From: Clostridia bacterium | Lineage (GTDB): Bacteria > Bacillota > Clostridia > Oscillospirales > CAG-382 | Length of the DNA stretch: 41,770 bases | NCBI GenBank assembly: GCA_017549365.1 | Contig: JAFYUZ010000014.1 | Coordinates: 1-41,770 of the forward strand | Direction of reading: 5' to 3' | In this document: one piece after another, positions 24,786 through 33,662 of the stretch | Layout: each line of letters starts with the position of its first letter | How positions within the stretch are numbered: the stretch's first letter is position 1 | Made by a program: the position numbers and the translations under genes | Notes under the pieces: model-generated | What the model was told of the DNA's origin: nothing | The model's input: the letters and a program-made list of their open reading frames with translations, nothing else | Databases searched by the model: none

Positions 24786-26522
24786 ATGAAAGAGCTTATG
24801 CTCGGAAACGCGGCAATTGCCCGCGGTGCTTACGAGGCGGGTGTGCGCGTTGTCGCATCTTACCCCGGCACTCCCAGCACCGAAATAACCGAGAACATTG
24901 TTAAATACGACGAAATATATGCCGAATGGTCCCCCAACGAAAAGGTGGCGGCAGAAGTTGCCATCGGCGCTTCCATCGGCGGCGCACGCGCCATGTCCTG
25001 TTGCAAGCACGTTGGACTCAACGTTATGGCAGACCCCGTCTTCACCGTCAGCTATATCGGTGCAAACGGCGGACTTGTTTTCTGCGTTGCCGACGACCCC
25101 GGAATGCACTCGTCCCAGAACGAGCAGGATTCCAGACACTACGCAAAGGCGTCAAAAATTCTGATGCTCGAGCCTTCCGATTCCTCGGAATGTAAGGAAT
25201 ACACAAAGATCGCCTTTGATCTTTCCGAAAAGTATGACACCCCCGCATTCATCCGTCTTTCCACAAGAGTTTCCCACTCGCAGAGCGTTGTGGAGCTTTG
25301 CGAAAGAAAGAACGACGAGCTTAAAGACTATGTAAAAGACCCGGCAAAGAACGTTATGATGCCTGCCAACGCGAAAAAACGCCACGTTGACGTTGAAAAG
25401 CGCATAGCAGACCTTGTGGAATACGCCGAAACATGCGAGCTTAACGCCGTTGAAAACAACGGCGCAAAGATCGGCGTTATCACAGCAGGCATTGCATATA
25501 TGTACGCAAAGGAAGCTCTTGGCGACAAGGTAAACTACTTAAAGCTCGGCATGGTTTATCCCCTTCCCGAAAAGAAGATCCTTGATTTTGCCGCATCCTG
25601 CGACACAGTTTACATCATCGAAGAGCTTGACCCCTATATCGAAGAGCACGTAAGAGCCCTTGGCGTAAAGGTTATCGGCAAAGAAGCCTTTACCCTTCTT
25701 GGCGAATACACCCCCGCAATGATAAAGAAAGCAGTACTCGGCGAGGATGCTCCCGAATGTGCTGAAATTTCCGAAAACATTCCCGTCCGTCCCCCCGTTA
25801 TGTGTGCAGGCTGTCCCCACAGAGGAACCTTCTACGTTCTCAAAAAGCTTGGTCTTACCGTTTCGGGCGATATCGGATGCTACACTCTCGGCGCAGTTGC
25901 TCCCCTTGCATCGGTTGACACCACCATCTGTATGGGTGCTTCTGTCAGCGCCGCTTTGGGTATGGCAAAGGCAAGAGGCAACGATTTTGCAAAGAAGCTG
26001 GTTTCTGTTATCGGCGATTCGACCTTTATGCACTCGGGTATCACAGGACTTATCGACATCGTATACAACAAGGGCATCAACACTGTCATCATCCTTGACA
26101 ACTCGATCACAGGTATGACAGGTCACCAGGATAACCCCACCACAGGCCGTACCATCAAGGGCGAACCCACAAAGCAGGTCAACCTTATCGAGCTTTGCAA
26201 GGCTTGCGGCATTGACAGAGTGGTCGTTGCAGATCCCTTTGACGTCAAGAATTTTGAAAAGGTGGTAAAGGCAGAAACAGAAGCGGACGAGCCTTCTGTA
26301 ATCATCGCCCAGCGCCCCTGCGCTCTGCTTAAAACAGTTAAATACACGGGTCACTGCAAGATCGGCGACAATTGCCGCAACTGCAAGCTTTGTATGAAGC
26401 TTGGATGTCCCGCAATTTCTGTCCGTGACGGAAAAGTATTTATCGACGAGACCCAGTGCAACGGATGCGGACTTTGCATCAACGTATGTCCCTTCGGTGC
26501 CATCACAAAGGAGGAAAACTGA
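24786..26522 (+). CDS. iorA: Indolepyruvate ferredoxin oxidoreductase, alpha subunit
   Basis: A 578-residue thiamine-diphosphate enzyme. With IorB it oxidatively decarboxylates aryl pyruvates (from Trp, Tyr, Phe) to aryl-acetyl-CoA while reducing ferredoxin. Seen: N-terminal pyrimidine-binding domain (SYPGTPSTEITENI, ending near 170), the conserved MCAGCPHRG start of the TPP-binding domain, GDIGCYTLG and GDSTFMHSGITG, and a C-terminal ferredoxin domain with cysteines 530/533/536/541 and 558/561/564/568. The first cluster motif ends C-x4-C, as is usual in IorA. Two bases separate it from iorB. Length is normal for bacterial and archaeal IorA. Confidence 0.95.
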   Translation: MKELMLGNAAIARGAYEAGVRVVASYPGTPSTEITENIVKYDEIYAEWSPNEKVAAEVAIGASIGGARAMSCCKHVGLNVMADPVFTVSYIGANGGLVFCVADDPGMHSSQNEQDSRHYAKASKILMLEPSDSSECKEYTKIAFDLSEKYDTPAFIRLSTRVSHSQSVVELCERKNDELKDYVKDPAKNVMMPANAKKRHVDVEKRIADLVEYAETCELNAVENNGAKIGVITAGIAYMYAKEALGDKVNYLKLGMVYPLPEKKILDFAASCDTVYIIEELDPYIEEHVRALGVKVIGKEAFTLLGEYTPAMIKKAVLGEDAPECAEISENIPVRPPVMCAGCPHRGTFYVLKKLGLTVSGDIGCYTLGAVAPLASVDTTICMGASVSAALGMAKARGNDFAKKLVSVIGDSTFMHSGITGLIDIVYNKGINTVIILDNSITGMTGHQDNPTTGRTIKGEPTKQVNLIELCKACGIDRVVVADPFDVKNFEKVVKAETEADEPSVIIAQRPCALLKTVKYTGHCKIGDNCRNCKLCMKLGCPAISVRDGKVFIDETQCNGCGLCINVCPFGAITKEEN

Positions 26523-26524
26523 CC

Positions 26525-27091
26525 ATGACAAAGAATATTATGATCGTCGGAGTCGGCGGACAGGGAACCCTTCTTGCAAGCCGAATCTTAGGCAACCTCA
26601 CCACAAGCCTCGGATATGACGTAAAGGTATCCGAAGTTCACGGAATGAGCCAGCGCGGAGGAAGCGTTGTTACATACGTTAAATACGGCGACAAGGTATA
26701 TTCTCCCATCATCGACAAGGGAGAAGCAGACATTGTTCTTGCCTTTGAGCTTCTCGAAGCATACAGAGCACTTCCCTTTGTGAAAAAGGGCGGAAAAATG
26801 ATCCTGAATACCCAAAAGATCAACCCCATGCCCGTAATCACAGGTGCGGCACAGTATCCCGAAGAAATCGAAAAGAAGATCGGGGAAAAGACAGACCTTA
26901 CCTGTGTTGATGCCCTTTCGCTTGCAAAACAGGCGGGCACCATCAAGGCAGTAAATGTCGTTCTCATCGGCGTTATGGCAAAAAACACAGAAATCCCATA
27001 TGAAAAATGGATTGAAACCATCAAAACCACAGTTCCCGCCAAATTCCTTGACGTAAATCTTGCGGCTTTCGATCTCGGCTACAATCTTTAA
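26525..27091 (+). CDS. iorB: Indolepyruvate ferredoxin oxidoreductase, beta subunit
   Basis: A 188-residue gamma-type subunit of 2-oxoacid:ferredoxin oxidoreductases. Seen: IMIVGVGGQGTLLASRIL at the N-terminus and SEVHGMSQRGGSVVTYVK, both diagnostic. The ATG at 26525 follows AAAGGAGG, which overlaps the end of iorA; a longer reading-frame extension upstream is only overlap with iorA. It forms the heterodimer with IorA, binding CoA-side elements of the reaction. Co-transcribed with the PaaK-like ligase 36 bases downstream. Confidence 0.95.
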   Translation: MTKNIMIVGVGGQGTLLASRILGNLTTSLGYDVKVSEVHGMSQRGGSVVTYVKYGDKVYSPIIDKGEADIVLAFELLEAYRALPFVKKGGKMILNTQKINPMPVITGAAQYPEEIEKKIGEKTDLTCVDALSLAKQAGTIKAVNVVLIGVMAKNTEIPYEKWIETIKTTVPAKFLDVNLAAFDLGYNL

Positions 27092-27127
27092 TAAATCTGA
27101 CTATACATTAAGAAAGGAAGAAATCCA

Positions 27128-28429
27128 ATGATTCGCAATCCCAAGATCGAGACCATGCCGAGAGATGAACTGAAAAAACTTCAATCCGAAAGACTTGTAT
27201 GGCAGGTCAACCGCATGTACGAGCGTGTCGAATGCTTCCGCAACAGAATGGATGTTTCGGGTGTAAAACCCTCTGATATAAAGAGCATCGACGATCTCCA
27301 CCTCCTTCCCTTCTCTTACAAAAAGGATCTGCGCGATTATTATCCTTACGGCCTTTTTGCAGAGCCGATGGAAAACATAAAGAGAGTGCACGCATCCTCC
27401 GGCACCACAGGCAAGCAGATCGTTGTCGGTTATACCGAAACCGACCTTAAAAACTGGGCAGAAACAGTTGCCCGTGCCCTAACCGCTGCAGGTGCTGACA
27501 AAAACGACTTTATCCAGAACGCCTTCGGCTACGGCTTCTTTACAGGCGGTCTTGGTATCCACGACGGCGCAAGCCTTCTCGGTGCGACAGTTATTCCGAT
27601 CTCGGCAGGCAACACCCAGCGCCAGATCACAACGATGGTAGACTTTGGCTCGACCATGATAACCTGTACTCCTTCCTACGCCATGTATCTTGCAGAAGCA
27701 GTGACAGAAGCGGGAGTTAAAGACAAGATCAAGCTTAAGGCAGGCATTTTCGGTGCAGAACCCTGGACAGAGGATATGCGCCACGCCATCGAGCAGGGAC
27801 TTGGCATCAAGGCTTATGACATCTACGGACTTTCCGAGATCCAGGGTCCCGGCGTTTCGTATGAATGTGAATATCAGTGCGGAATGCACATCTGCGAAGA
27901 CCTTTTCGTTGCCGAGATCATCGATCCCGACACAGGCGAAGTTCTTCCCGAAGGAAGCACAGGCGAGCTTGTTTTCACAACCCTTGCAAAAGAAGGCTTC
28001 CCCGTGATCCGCTATCGTACCCGCGACATCTGCTCGCTCAATTACGAACCCTGCCGCTGTGGCAGAACACATATCCGTATGAACAAGCCCACAGGCAGAA
28101 GCGACGATATGCTTATTATCCGCGGTGTAAACGTGTTCCCGTCCCAGATCGAAGAAGTTCTTCTCAACGTGGGCGGCGCTATTACTCCCAACTATCAGAT
28201 CATTGTTGACCGTGTGAACAACACCGATACCCTTGACGTCAATGTAGAAATGAGCGAAGAGTTTATGCACGACGAGGTAAGCTCGATCGCAAGCATAGAA
28301 AAATCCATTGTCGACAAGATCCGCTCTGCCCTTGGAATTGGCGCAAAGGTGCACCTTGTCAACCCCAAATCGATCACCAGAAGTGAAGGCAAGGCAAAGC
28401 GAGTTATTGACAACAGAAAGCTTCACTGA
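27128..28429 (+). CDS. paaK: Phenylacetate-CoA ligase
   Basis: A 433-residue adenylate-forming ligase of the PaaK type, which converts phenylacetate (or a related aryl acetate) to its CoA thioester; in IorAB organisms it can also run in reverse to make ATP from aryl-acetyl-CoA. Seen: ASSGTTGKQIVVGYTETDL (Ser90-Gly95), DIYGLSEIQGPGV, RYRTRDI, and GRSDDMLIIRGVNVFPSQIE. Length typical. It follows iorAB and precedes an ACT-domain gene, an arrangement seen widely in Clostridia and archaea. Substrate range beyond aryl acetates cannot be judged. Confidence 0.9.
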   Translation: MIRNPKIETMPRDELKKLQSERLVWQVNRMYERVECFRNRMDVSGVKPSDIKSIDDLHLLPFSYKKDLRDYYPYGLFAEPMENIKRVHASSGTTGKQIVVGYTETDLKNWAETVARALTAAGADKNDFIQNAFGYGFFTGGLGIHDGASLLGATVIPISAGNTQRQITTMVDFGSTMITCTPSYAMYLAEAVTEAGVKDKIKLKAGIFGAEPWTEDMRHAIEQGLGIKAYDIYGLSEIQGPGVSYECEYQCGMHICEDLFVAEIIDPDTGEVLPEGSTGELVFTTLAKEGFPVIRYRTRDICSLNYEPCRCGRTHIRMNKPTGRSDDMLIIRGVNVFPSQIEEVLLNVGGAITPNYQIIVDRVNNTDTLDVNVEMSEEFMHDEVSSIASIEKSIVDKIRSALGIGAKVHLVNPKSITRSEGKAKRVIDNRKLH

Positions 28430-28445
28430 TTAAGGAGGAACCGAT

Positions 28446-28865
28446 ATGTTTGTAAAACAGCTTACAATTTTTGTTGAAAACAAATTCGGCAGAATCGCCG
28501 ACATCCTTGAAACCCTTGGCAACAATCACGTCGACATCAAGGCTCTCAGCATTGCTGACACCACAGACTACGGCCTTATGCGTATGATCGTAAGCGATCC
28601 CGCAAAAGCAAAGGAACTGCTTGTTGATGCAGGTGTTACCGTAAAGATCACCGATGCCATCGCCGTTCCCCTCGATCATACCCCCGGCGGACTTTCAAAG
28701 ATCATTGCTCTTCTCAAGACAGAGGGCATCTCTGTAAGATACCTTTATGCCTTTGTTGGCGGCAAAGAAAACGGCGCGTGCGTTGTTATGAAAACCGACA
28801 AGCCCGAAGAGACGGTTACCGTTCTTTCGCAGAACGGCATAAAGCCTCTTGATTCCGCATTTTAA
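28446..28865 (+). CDS. Tandem ACT-domain amino-acid-binding protein
   Basis: A 139-residue protein made of two ACT domains (about residues 1-70 and 71-139), each beginning with a strand like FVKQLTIFVENKFGRIADIL. ACT pairs bind amino acids and allosterically control metabolic enzymes. It has no catalytic domain. Genes of this type commonly sit beside phenylacetate-CoA ligase and IorAB, where they may sense aromatic amino acids; that role is inferred. ATG follows AAGGAGG; 16 bases after paaK. Confidence 0.85.
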   Translation: MFVKQLTIFVENKFGRIADILETLGNNHVDIKALSIADTTDYGLMRMIVSDPAKAKELLVDAGVTVKITDAIAVPLDHTPGGLSKIIALLKTEGISVRYLYAFVGGKENGACVVMKTDKPEETVTVLSQNGIKPLDSAF

Positions 28866-28885
28866 AAAGCGAAAGAAGGAAAACT

Positions 28886-30079
28886 ATGCAGTACAAAATA
28901 TCCGACAAGATGGCAGTGATGAAACCCTCTGCCATCCGTGAAATATTCAAAAGTCTCGGTACTCCCGGTGCCATCTCTTTTGCCGCAGGCAATCCTGCCC
29001 CCGAATCTTTCCCCATTGAGGCAATAAAGGAGATATCGGCAAACATTCTTGAAAACGATGCCGTCACCGCGCTTCAGTACAGCGTGACCGAGGGTTATCC
29101 CAAGCTCAGACAGCTTATTAAGAAAAGAATTTCCGAAAAGTTCTCTGTGGGCACCGACGATGATGAAACGATCATCACCTCGGGCGGTCAGCAGGGTATT
29201 GAGCTTGCCTGCAAAGCTTTGTGCAACATCGGCGATGCTGTTATCTGCGAAAACCCCAGCTTCATCGGATCGCTCAACTCTTTCCGCTCCAACGGCGCAC
29301 GCCCTGTGGGTGTTCCTCTTGAGGACGACGGAATAAATATTGAAAAGCTTGAAGAGGCTCTTATTGCCGAGGGCGAAAAGGCAAAGATAATCTACGTTAT
29401 CCCCACCTTTCAAAACCCCGCAGGCATCACCACAAGCCTTGAAAAGAGAAAACAGATCTACGCCCTGGCGCAGAAATATGACGTTGTTATCATCGAGGAC
29501 AATCCTTACGGAGATCTGCGTTTTGATGGCGAGGACGTGCCCACCATCAAGAGCATGGACACCGACGGCAGAGTAATATACTGCGGCTCGTTCTCAAAGA
29601 TACTTTCGGCAGGTATGCGTATCGGCTTTGCCTGTGCAAACAACGAGCTTATTCAGAAGATGGTGGTTGCAAAGCAGGTTGAGGACGTTCACACAAATAT
29701 CTTTTTCCAGATGGTTTGTGCCGAATACATGGAAAAATACGATCTCGATGCTCATATTGAAAAGATCCGCGATCTTTACCGTGCAAAGTGTCATCTGATG
29801 CTCGACTGTCTCGATAAGTATATGCCCGAGCAGTTGAAATTCACTCGTCCCGAGGGAGGTCTTTTTATCCTCTGTACTCTGCCTTCGGGCATCAAGCTTT
29901 CGGATTTCATCGCCCGCGCTTCTGAGCAGAAGGTTTTTGTCGTTCCCGGCACCGCCTTCAATTGCGACGAATCGGCTCCCTCCGACAGCTTCAGACTCAA
30001 CTATTCGATGCCCTCGAACGAGGATATCGAAAAGGGTATAAAGATTCTTGGCGATATCATAAAAGATATGCTTAAATAA
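28886..30079 (+). CDS. PLP-dependent aminotransferase (fold type I, aromatic/2-aminoadipate type)
   Basis: A 397-residue class I/II aminotransferase that would turn aromatic amino acids into aryl pyruvates for IorAB. Seen: FAAGNPAPESFP near the N-terminus, TSGGQQGIELACKAL, IPTFQNPAGI, EDNPYGDLRF and the PLP lysine in SFSKIL (Lys238), followed by RIGF. This wording is close to the LysN/MocR-aminotransferase branch, whose members accept aromatic and long side-chain amino acids. It is the last gene of the operon and ends at a strong terminator. Exact amino donor preference is not readable. Confidence 0.9.
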   Translation: MQYKISDKMAVMKPSAIREIFKSLGTPGAISFAAGNPAPESFPIEAIKEISANILENDAVTALQYSVTEGYPKLRQLIKKRISEKFSVGTDDDETIITSGGQQGIELACKALCNIGDAVICENPSFIGSLNSFRSNGARPVGVPLEDDGINIEKLEEALIAEGEKAKIIYVIPTFQNPAGITTSLEKRKQIYALAQKYDVVIIEDNPYGDLRFDGEDVPTIKSMDTDGRVIYCGSFSKILSAGMRIGFACANNELIQKMVVAKQVEDVHTNIFFQMVCAEYMEKYDLDAHIEKIRDLYRAKCHLMLDCLDKYMPEQLKFTRPEGGLFILCTLPSGIKLSDFIARASEQKVFVVPGTAFNCDESAPSDSFRLNYSMPSNEDIEKGIKILGDIIKDMLK

Positions 30080-30086
30080 AAAATCA

Positions 30087-30118
30087 CGGCAGAAGCATTA
30101 TGGCTTCTGCCGTTTTTT
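30087..30118 (+). terminator. Terminator of the aromatic fermentation operon
   Basis: 10-bp stem CGGCAGAAGC (30087-30096) with GCTTCTGCCG (30103-30112), loop ATTATG, then TTTTTT. Confidence 0.9.
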
Positions 30119-30152
30119 GCGCTTGAAGCCCCAAATTCCGTATGATAAAATA

Positions 30153-30206
30153 CGAAAATTTTTCGTTATACGGTCGGTTGACATTTTCATACGCCTATGT
30201 TAAAAT
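30153..30206 (+). promoter_or_regulatory. Operator-like palindrome plus promoter of the gene at 30239
   Basis: CGAAAATTTTTCGT at 30153-30166 (perfect arms ACGAAAA/TTTTCGT around a central T), then -35 TTGACA (30178-30183), 17-base spacer, -10 TAAAAT (30201-30206). The palindrome starts 25 bases before the -35 box, exactly as in the promoter at 3580-3632. Confidence 0.65.
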
Positions 30207-30238
30207 AGTCTCAATAAGCAATCGGAGGAATATTTTTT

Positions 30239-32173
30239 ATGTATAACTATTCGATAATGCCCCTTGACACTGACCATATCGACGAAATATGTGAAGATAT
30301 ACGTGAACAGTACGAAAAAGGAATTGCCACCTGCGCGCTTTTTAAGATGACGCTTGTGCCCGAGGGCAATCCGCCCGTTGACAAGGCAAAAATATTTTGC
30401 GAAAAATACGATCTTTTCAGCAAAAGGCTTTCTGAAATGGGCCTTTCCTGCGGTATTCTCGTGCAGGCAACCATCGGCCACGGCTGGGTTCTTTCGGAGC
30501 TTTTTCCTTTTACTCAGTATACAAATCTGAACAACGGTAAAAAGCAGAATACCGTTTGTCCCGATGACGACGATTTTTGTGAGCATATAAAAGACGCTTT
30601 TGCCACCATTGCAAAAAGCAAGCCTTCCGTTATCATGGTGGATGACGATTTCCGTCTTATCTTCCGCGCAGGCAAAGGTTGTGCCTGCGAGCGCCACATG
30701 AAAAAATTCAACTCTCTTTCAGGCGAAAATCTCACCAGAGAAGAGCTTTACAACGCACTTTTGAAGCGCGACAAAAAAAGCCGCGAATACACCGATATCT
30801 TTGTGAAAACACAGTTCGATTCACTTTTAAAGGCGGCGCGCGCCATGCGTGAAGGTATTGACAGCGTCGATCCCACCATCCCCGGAAATTTCTGCAACTG
30901 CGGAAGCAACCCCGAGGTTTCCGCCGAAATTGCAAAGATACTTGCCGGCAAGGGCAACCCCGTTATGGTGCGTATTAACAACGGAAAATATCTCCATTCC
31001 AGCGGCAGAGAGATCACCGAGGTGTTCTACCGCGCCGCAGCGCAGATAGAAAAGCTGAAAGACACAGCCGACGTTTTTCTTGACGAGCCCGACACCTGTC
31101 CGCAAAACCGATACAGCACCAGCGCCCGTCTTCTCCATGCGCATATGGCAGGCTCGATACTTGAGGGAACGGCAGGAGCAAAGCATTGGATAACCCGACT
31201 TTCGACATATGAACCCGAAAGCGGTAAAAAATACCGCGAAACTTTGGCAAAATACCGCAGATTTTACGAAGCTCTCGAAAAGCTTTATCCCACTCTTTCG
31301 TATTTCGGTTGTCGCATTCCGCTTACCACAAATTCGTATTTTGACCTTTGCGACGAAATGTGGATTTCCGAAAACGAAAACTGGAGCAGAAAAGTACTTG
31401 AACGTCTGGGACTTCCCCTGTATTTCTCGTCAAAAAGCGGCGGCGCCGTCTTTATGGAGGGCAAGGACACCCTGAAGAAATTTTCTGACGACGAGATAAA
31501 AGAATTTTTCAAAGGCACTTTTGTTGTGGCTTCCGACGTGGCAAAACAGCTGATCGAGCGTGGCTTTGGCAAGTACCTCGGCGTTGACGTGCGTGAATGG
31601 TGTGGCAAAACTATACGGGCAGAGATCGTTGAGGAAAGCGGCAAGAGCATGGTGCCACAGCTTGCTTCAAAGGAGCTTGTGATAAACGACGAAAAAGTTC
31701 GTGCCATAACCTACGTTTGCTATACTCTTGAAGGAAAAACCCCCGAAAAGCTTTTCCCCGGATGCACCATGTACAAAAATTCTCTTGGTGGCACAAGCAT
31801 CGTTTTCTGTGGTTCTCCCGATACCGTCTGGGGACTTGGCGCACCCTTTTCGATGCTTAACGAGTCGAGAAAAGCACAGTTTGTATCAATGCTTTCGCAA
31901 ACGGGCGATGTTCCCGTTTACTGCGTGGGCGACGATGAGATATATCTTAAAGCCGCACGCTGCACTTCGGGCGAGCTTTTCTGTGCGATATTCAATCTGA
32001 GCCTTGATCCGCTTGATGAGATAGTTCTGCACGTCGATAAAGACTGCACGAGCGTAAAATATCTGACCTGCGACGGAAAAAAAGAAGCTCTTCCCTTCCA
32101 CAAGGACGGAAATCTCCTTGTGATCGAAAAGACGGCGGGAACTCTTGAACCTGTGATGCTGTTTATTGAATAA
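30239..32173 (+). CDS. Putative TIM-barrel carbohydrate-active protein (unassigned)
   Basis: A 644-residue cytoplasmic-looking protein (no signal peptide). I do not recognise a named family. The first ~350 residues show barrel-like alternation with acidic motifs at strand ends: IMVDDDFR, CACERHM and VFLDEPDTCPQNRYSTSA; the last two resemble catalytic or substrate-binding loops of glycoside hydrolases. The C-terminal part (from about 395) carries a flavodoxin-like and then a beta-sandwich-like segment, similar in architecture to the 671-residue protein at 13213, although sequences differ. ATG is 11 bases after GGAGG. It is monocistronic with its own promoter and terminator and shares a putative operator with the GH28-like gene at 3683. 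Confidence 0.5.
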   Translation: MYNYSIMPLDTDHIDEICEDIREQYEKGIATCALFKMTLVPEGNPPVDKAKIFCEKYDLFSKRLSEMGLSCGILVQATIGHGWVLSELFPFTQYTNLNNGKKQNTVCPDDDDFCEHIKDAFATIAKSKPSVIMVDDDFRLIFRAGKGCACERHMKKFNSLSGENLTREELYNALLKRDKKSREYTDIFVKTQFDSLLKAARAMREGIDSVDPTIPGNFCNCGSNPEVSAEIAKILAGKGNPVMVRINNGKYLHSSGREITEVFYRAAAQIEKLKDTADVFLDEPDTCPQNRYSTSARLLHAHMAGSILEGTAGAKHWITRLSTYEPESGKKYRETLAKYRRFYEALEKLYPTLSYFGCRIPLTTNSYFDLCDEMWISENENWSRKVLERLGLPLYFSSKSGGAVFMEGKDTLKKFSDDEIKEFFKGTFVVASDVAKQLIERGFGKYLGVDVREWCGKTIRAEIVEESGKSMVPQLASKELVINDEKVRAITYVCYTLEGKTPEKLFPGCTMYKNSLGGTSIVFCGSPDTVWGLGAPFSMLNESRKAQFVSMLSQTGDVPVYCVGDDEIYLKAARCTSGELFCAIFNLSLDPLDEIVLHVDKDCTSVKYLTCDGKKEALPFHKDGNLLVIEKTAGTLEPVMLFIE

Positions 32174-32186
32174 GACAAAAAAATAA

Positions 32187-32220
32187 CGTCCCGATCAAAA
32201 ACGATCGGGACGATTTTTTT
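32187..32220. terminator. Bidirectional terminator
   Basis: 10-bp stem CGTCCCGATC (32187-32196) with GATCGGGACG (32203-32212), loop AAAAAC, A-run before and T-run after; separates the gene at 30239 from the convergent membrane gene. Confidence 0.88.
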
Positions 32221-32230
32221 ATATTACGAT

Positions 32231-32647
32231 TTACGCCATAGCTCCGACGAGCTTACAAAGAAAAGCACCGAGGGCGGAAACGTTGATAAGCTTTTTTACA
32301 GAATCGCGGGAAACGTCCCAAAAGACCGACTTGTTTTTCTTAAGGTATACAATCGCCACAATGCTTGCCACGATGACGAGCATCCAGAAAGTAAAGAAAA
32401 CGTTTGTCATTGCCTTGGCGTAGCCGATGGCACTGCCCTTAAAGCCCATAAGGCATATCCACATCAGCATAACATCGATAAAAAGAAGCAGATTGATGAG
32501 AACGATAAGCGGCTTGTGAAGCTTAAGCTTTTTGATCTCGTCTTCGGATTTCACATTCAGAACAAGATAATAGACCGCAAGCCCCACAGACAAAAATCCA
32601 AAGAGCATAGTCAGAATAAACATTATAAGCGGAAGCAAATTTAACAT
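32231..32647 (-). CDS. Small multi-spanning membrane protein, unknown function
   Basis: About 138 residues with four hydrophobic stretches (roughly 4-30, 47-67, 75-98, 117-136) and a charged loop SEDEIKKLKLHK. No family recognised. The start is odd: GGGGAG directly abuts the ATG at 32647 (GGGGAGATG), leaving no spacing, while a TTG three codons downstream sits nine bases from it and may be the true start. A consensus promoter at 32700-32672 places the transcription start only about 20 bases upstream, which excludes the longer reading frame. Stand-alone gene. Confidence 0.65.
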   Translation of the reverse strand: MLNLLPLIMFILTMLFGFLSVGLAVYYLVLNVKSEDEIKKLKLHKPLIVLINLLLFIDVMLMWICLMGFKGSAIGYAKAMTNVFFTFWMLVIVASIVAIVYLKKNKSVFWDVSRDSVKKLINVSALGAFLCKLVGAMA

Positions 32648-32671
32648 CTCCCCACAAAAAATTTCTAAATC

Positions 32672-32700
32672 AGTATAGCACAAATATGTTCTTTTGTCAA
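32672..32700 (-). promoter_or_regulatory. Promoter of the small membrane protein gene
   Basis: Minus strand TTGACA (32700-32695), 17-base spacer, TATACT (32677-32672). Confidence 0.75.
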
Positions 32701-32794
32701 GAAAAAGGTTTAGAACACATAGCAATTCATAGCTTTGCAAAAGCAAAACGACCGTTTCTTTTTGAGTAGAGGTGCCGATAAAGATGCAAACATC

Positions 32795-33289
32795 CTATAA
32801 TTCTATGCGATAAAAGTTCTTGATTCCGGTAGCTCGAAACAGAAAACCTCCGTTCTTTACAATGATTCTGTTTGAGGCTATATTATTGGCATTTGCCCCA
32901 ATTTGCACCTTTTTAATATTCAGCTTTTTACATTCTTCTAGTAATAAAGACAATATTTTGGTTCCATAGCCCTTGTTTCGTTCTGTTTGACGAATAGCAT
33001 AACCAACATGTCCACTCGTCTCTGCCAAATTATCATTTAGATAGTGGCGTATTCTTCCATATCCGATCACTTTTCCATTATCATATAGCCAGTACGATGT
33101 CTGCGGTACCATCCAATCTTCCAAATTACCGTTATCAACAGAGTGTTCATGATTAAGCCACTCTTTGAATTGTTCATAAGTCATCCCATAGACTTTATTG
33201 TGAAACCCGTTATCATTAGCCGCAATTTCTTGCAACATATCATAGATTTCTCTGCCATCGGCTAAAGAAAGCATCTTTAAATATATCAT
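32795..33289 (-). CDS. GNAT-family N-acetyltransferase
   Basis: A 164-residue GNAT protein that would acetylate an amine with acetyl-CoA. Seen: strand 4 and the acetyl-CoA loop, HVGYAIRQTERNKGYGTKIL (R/Q-x-x-G-x-G/A), followed by helix LLLEECKKLNIKKVQIGANA and the C-terminal NNIASNRIIVKNGG. The target molecule is unknown. Its ATG overlaps the stop of the four-helix-bundle gene by four bases. Both genes are visibly richer in A+T than the surrounding operons, hinting at a separate origin. No clear terminator follows. Confidence 0.88.
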   Translation of the reverse strand: MIYLKMLSLADGREIYDMLQEIAANDNGFHNKVYGMTYEQFKEWLNHEHSVDNGNLEDWMVPQTSYWLYDNGKVIGYGRIRHYLNDNLAETSGHVGYAIRQTERNKGYGTKILSLLLEECKKLNIKKVQIGANANNIASNRIIVKNGGFLFRATGIKNFYRIEL

Positions 33290-33639
33290 TTGGCATTCTC
33301 CTTGGCGGTTCTACAAGATGAGACAAGCATTACACGGATAGTTGTGCATTTGTCCGACAAGATTTTATACTGTTGGTCATTGATATCGTTCGTTCTATGT
33401 AAAAGTTCAAGCCAATAGCCTGTTTCACTTGCTTCTTTGAGGGCTATTTCGAGCTTTGAAATAAAATCCTTTTTGCCTTGTGCGTACTGTGCTTCGTGAA
33501 TATTTGCGCCGATTGAAGTACCGCTTCTGCCGATTTGGTTAGCAATAATCGTTTCGTGATTGGATTTCAAATATTTGACAAGATTTATAATATCAACGGA
33601 AAAGTCCATTGATAATTCACGCAATTTTGATTCAGCCAT
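33286..33639 (-). CDS. Four-helix bundle protein (23S rRNA intervening-sequence type)
   Basis: A 117-residue helical protein of the small family first found in 23S rRNA intervening sequences and now known as free-standing genes scattered in many bacteria. Seen: FSVDIINLVKYLK, QIGRSGTSIGANIHEAQ and the C-terminal ETGYWLELL, typical of the family. Function is unknown; a role as RNA- or protein-interaction pentamer is only suggested for relatives. ATG is preceded by GAGGTG; coupled to the GNAT gene by a four-base overlap. Its promoter abuts hairpin array 2. Confidence 0.85.
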   Translation of the reverse strand: MAESKLRELSMDFSVDIINLVKYLKSNHETIIANQIGRSGTSIGANIHEAQYAQGKKDFISKLEIALKEASETGYWLELLHRTNDINDQQYKILSDKCTTIRVMLVSSCRTAKENAK

Positions 33640-33662
33640 ACTAGCACCTCACATTCGATTAT

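Noticed and set aside
25539..28426. Long antisense frames (330 and 315 residues) opposite iorA and paaK
   Set aside because: Same codon-bias shadow effect; sense genes carry complete motifs.
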